Assembly (NCBI GenBank): GCA_003454835.1 | Contig: DMTA01000458.1 | Location: 1-8,162, forward strand | Direction of reading: 5' to 3' | Length of the DNA: 8,162 nucleotides | Source: Achromobacter sp. | GTDB taxonomy: Bacteria; Pseudomonadota; Gammaproteobacteria; Burkholderiales; Burkholderiaceae_B | In this document: positions 6,974 through 8,162 of the stretch, piece by piece | Numbering within the stretch: position 1 is the first letter of the stretch | Layout of the letters: each line of letters begins with the position of its first letter | Position numbers and translations under genes: made by a program | The notes under the pieces: generated by a model | The model's database searches: none | Seen by the model: the letters and a program-made list of their open reading frames with translations, nothing else | What the model was told of the DNA's origin: nothing

Positions 6974-6992
6974 GCGGATGTGTCCAATCCGC
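6974..6992. promoter_or_regulatory. Inverted repeat after the receiver gene
   Basis: GCGGAT (6974-6979) and ATCCGC (6987-6992) form a perfect six-base dyad with a seven-base spacer, 12 bases past the receiver gene stop. There is no T-tract on either side, so it is a poor intrinsic terminator; it could be an operator for the hydrolase gene or chance. Confidence 0.3.
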
Positions 6993-7004
6993 CACCACCC
7001 GGTT

Positions 7005-7385
7005 TTACGCGGTCTGCGCGCCTTGCAGCGCGTCGGCCACGCATCGCGCCATGGCTTCGCCGTCCACCGGCTTGTCCAGGTAGGCACAGGCGCCCAGGGC
7101 CAGCAGCCGCTGCCGCGCCGCCTCGGTGGGGAACGCCGTCATGAAGATCAGGGGAAAGCGGCGTCCCGCCGCGATCAGCTCGGCCTGCAGTTGATCGCCC
7201 GTCATGGGCGACATCTGCACATCGGTGATCATGCAGTCCGGGTCGCCGCCCCGCGGGTCGTTCAGGAACTCGGGCCCCGAGCCGTAGGCCCGCACCTCGT
7301 ACCCGAGCGAGCGGAGCAGGCTGCACAGCGCGATCCTGACCCCATCGTCGTCGTCGATCACCGCGATAGTGGGAGTGTGATTCAT
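7005..7385 (-). CDS. Receiver-only response regulator (FixJ-like receiver without output domain)
   Basis: 126 residues, just one CheY-like receiver. The ATG at 7385 has AAGGA nine bases upstream. The phosphorylation machinery is complete: acidic pocket Asp11-Asp14, phospho-acceptor Asp55 (MITDVQM), Thr83 (FMTAFP) and Lys105 (YLDKPVDG). The chain stops about 20 residues after Lys105, so there is no DNA-binding domain. Such proteins work by phosphotransfer or by competing for the kinase, or by protein contact with a target. It lies 116 bases downstream of a FixJ/LuxR-type regulator on the same strand and probably belongs to the same two-component system. Sequence style (SLLRSLGYEVRAYGSGPEFL) is that of FixJ-type receivers, so it may derive from one that lost its helix-turn-helix. 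The cognate kinase is not in the window. Confidence 0.88.
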   Translation of the reverse strand: MNHTPTIAVIDDDDGVRIALCSLLRSLGYEVRAYGSGPEFLNDPRGGDPDCMITDVQMSPMTGDQLQAELIAAGRRFPLIFMTAFPTEAARQRLLALGACAYLDKPVDGEAMARCVADALQGAQTA

Positions 7386-7501
7386 GTAAGAACATCCTTC
7401 GGGCCTGTCGGATCACGATACGCATCCGATGCCCGGCAGGTTCCTTTATGAACCTTTGCGCCAGCCTCGAAAATCATACGGAGGTTTGTCCCATGCTCGG
7501 G
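7386..7501. promoter_or_regulatory. Gap between the two response regulators with two short dyads
   Basis: 116 bases without a gene. One dyad is TCGGAT (7408-7413) with ATCCGA (7424-7429), spacer ten; another is AGGTTC (7438-7443) with GAACCT (7450-7455), loop six. The second has no clear T-tract on the minus strand. The gap could hold a separate promoter for the receiver gene, but no convincing -35/-10 pair was found. Confidence 0.3.
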
Positions 7502-8162
7502 TCAGGGCGCGGAAATGCCCAGCGCCTCGGCGTGGCGGACCAGATCGGCTAGCGATCTGACCCCCATCTTGCGCATGACGTGGCCGCGGTGGATCTTGAC
7601 GGTGATCTCGCTCAGGCCGATCAGGCCCGCCACCTGTTTGTTCATCAGACCCGACACCACATGCGCCATGACCTCGCGTTCGCGCGGGGTCAGGGTCTCG
7701 TAGCGGGCGCGCAGGCCGTCCATGGCCGCATCGCGGGAACGGCGCTGCGTGTCGCGTTCGATGGCGGCAGAAACAGCGTCCAGCATGTCCTGTTCGCGGA
7801 AGGGCTTGGACAGGAAGTCGACCGCGCCCGCCTTCATGGCGCGCACGGTCATGGGGATGTCGCCGTGTCCGGTGATGAACACGATCGGCAGGTCGATGCC
7901 TTGGCGGACCAGCTGATCCTGAAAGTCCAGGCCGCTGATGCCCGGCAGCCGCACGTCCAGCACGATGCAGCCGGGCGCGTCGGGGATCTGCGTCTGCAGC
8001 AGTTCGGCGGGCGACGCGCACAGGGTGGTGCGCAGGCCGATCGAGCGGAACAGGCTGTCGAGCGAGGCGCGCACGCTGGCCTCGTCGTCGACGACGATGA
8101 CCTGGGATTGCGGGGCGGCGGGAGCGGCGCCGGCGCCGGGGGCGGGGCGGTGGTTGATGTGG
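7502..8162 (-). CDS. FixJ/LuxR-type response regulator, 5' end outside window
   Basis: 219 residues are visible and the frame is open to the right edge with no ATG inside the window, so the start lies beyond 8162. After an Ala/Pro-rich stretch (visible residues 5-20) comes the receiver: VIVVDDEASV (acidic pocket at 25-26), phospho-acceptor Asp69 (CIVLDVRLPG), Thr97 (FITGHGD) and Lys119 (FLSKPF). A charged linker (about 133-155) leads to a LuxR-type helix-turn-helix (about 156-214: LTPREREVMAHV, NKQVAGLIGLSEITVKIHRGHVMRKM). This architecture is that of the FixJ/TodT/StyR family, in which phosphorylation of the Asp by a sensor kinase drives dimerisation and transcription activation. The regulated genes cannot be told from the sequence. 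The receiver-only gene follows on the same strand. Confidence 0.9.
   Translation of the reverse strand, partial: HINHRPAPGAGAAPAAPQSQVIVVDDEASVRASLDSLFRSIGLRTTLCASPAELLQTQIPDAPGCIVLDVRLPGISGLDFQDQLVRQGIDLPIVFITGHGDIPMTVRAMKAGAVDFLSKPFREQDMLDAVSAAIERDTQRRSRDAAMDGLRARYETLTPREREVMAHVVSGLMNKQVAGLIGLSEITVKIHRGHVMRKMGVRSLADLVRHAEALGISAP

Noticed and set aside
1..8162. CRISPR arrays, insertion sequences, tRNA genes and attachment sites.
   Set aside because: No regularly spaced direct repeats, transposase motifs, tRNA cloverleaf signatures or flanking duplications were seen on either strand.

Overview
The window looks like chromosomal DNA of a high-GC betaproteobacterium, most likely the Alcaligenaceae (Bordetella/Achromobacter type). 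The reasons are the uniformly GC-rich third positions, a large beta-helical autotransporter, a CysB regulator very close in motif content to the enterobacterial protein, and FixJ-type response regulators. This placement is from recognition, not from a search. No tRNA, rRNA, insertion sequence, phage gene or CRISPR array was seen.

Layout. (1) 1-2700 (+): the 3' part of a type V autotransporter, with a glycine-rich stretch, beta-strand repeats, a linker and a C-terminal barrel ending in Phe. (2) 2727-3293 (-) and 3598-4431 (+): a divergent pair of exported proteins, a lipoprotein of unknown function and a periplasmic protein made of two six-cysteine DUF4189-like units, separated by about 300 bases. 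(3) 4457-4490: a strong bidirectional hairpin terminator. (4) 4588-5947 (+): a promoter with a near-perfect 12-base-arm dyad over its -35, then a small VOC (glyoxalase-fold) gene broken by an in-frame TAG, then cysB starting 8 bases after the VOC gene's natural stop. (5) 5979-6005: a second bidirectional terminator between convergent genes. (6) 6022-6858 (-): an alpha/beta hydrolase of the non-heme chloroperoxidase/arylesterase type. (7) 7005-7385 (-) and 7502-8162 (-, cut by the window edge): a receiver-only response regulator downstream of a FixJ/LuxR-type response regulator.

How the genes fit together. The VOC remnant and cysB appear to form one transcript under the dyad-bearing promoter; CysB proteins control sulfur assimilation genes. 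The two response regulators are probably outputs of one two-component system whose sensor kinase would lie beyond the right edge. The autotransporter, lipoprotein and DUF4189-like protein are all envelope or secreted products, but nothing in the sequence shows they work together.

Most worth a second look: the in-frame amber codon in the VOC gene, the dyad over the cysB-operon promoter, and the internal duplication with conserved 6+6 cysteines. I found no convincing wholly new system.
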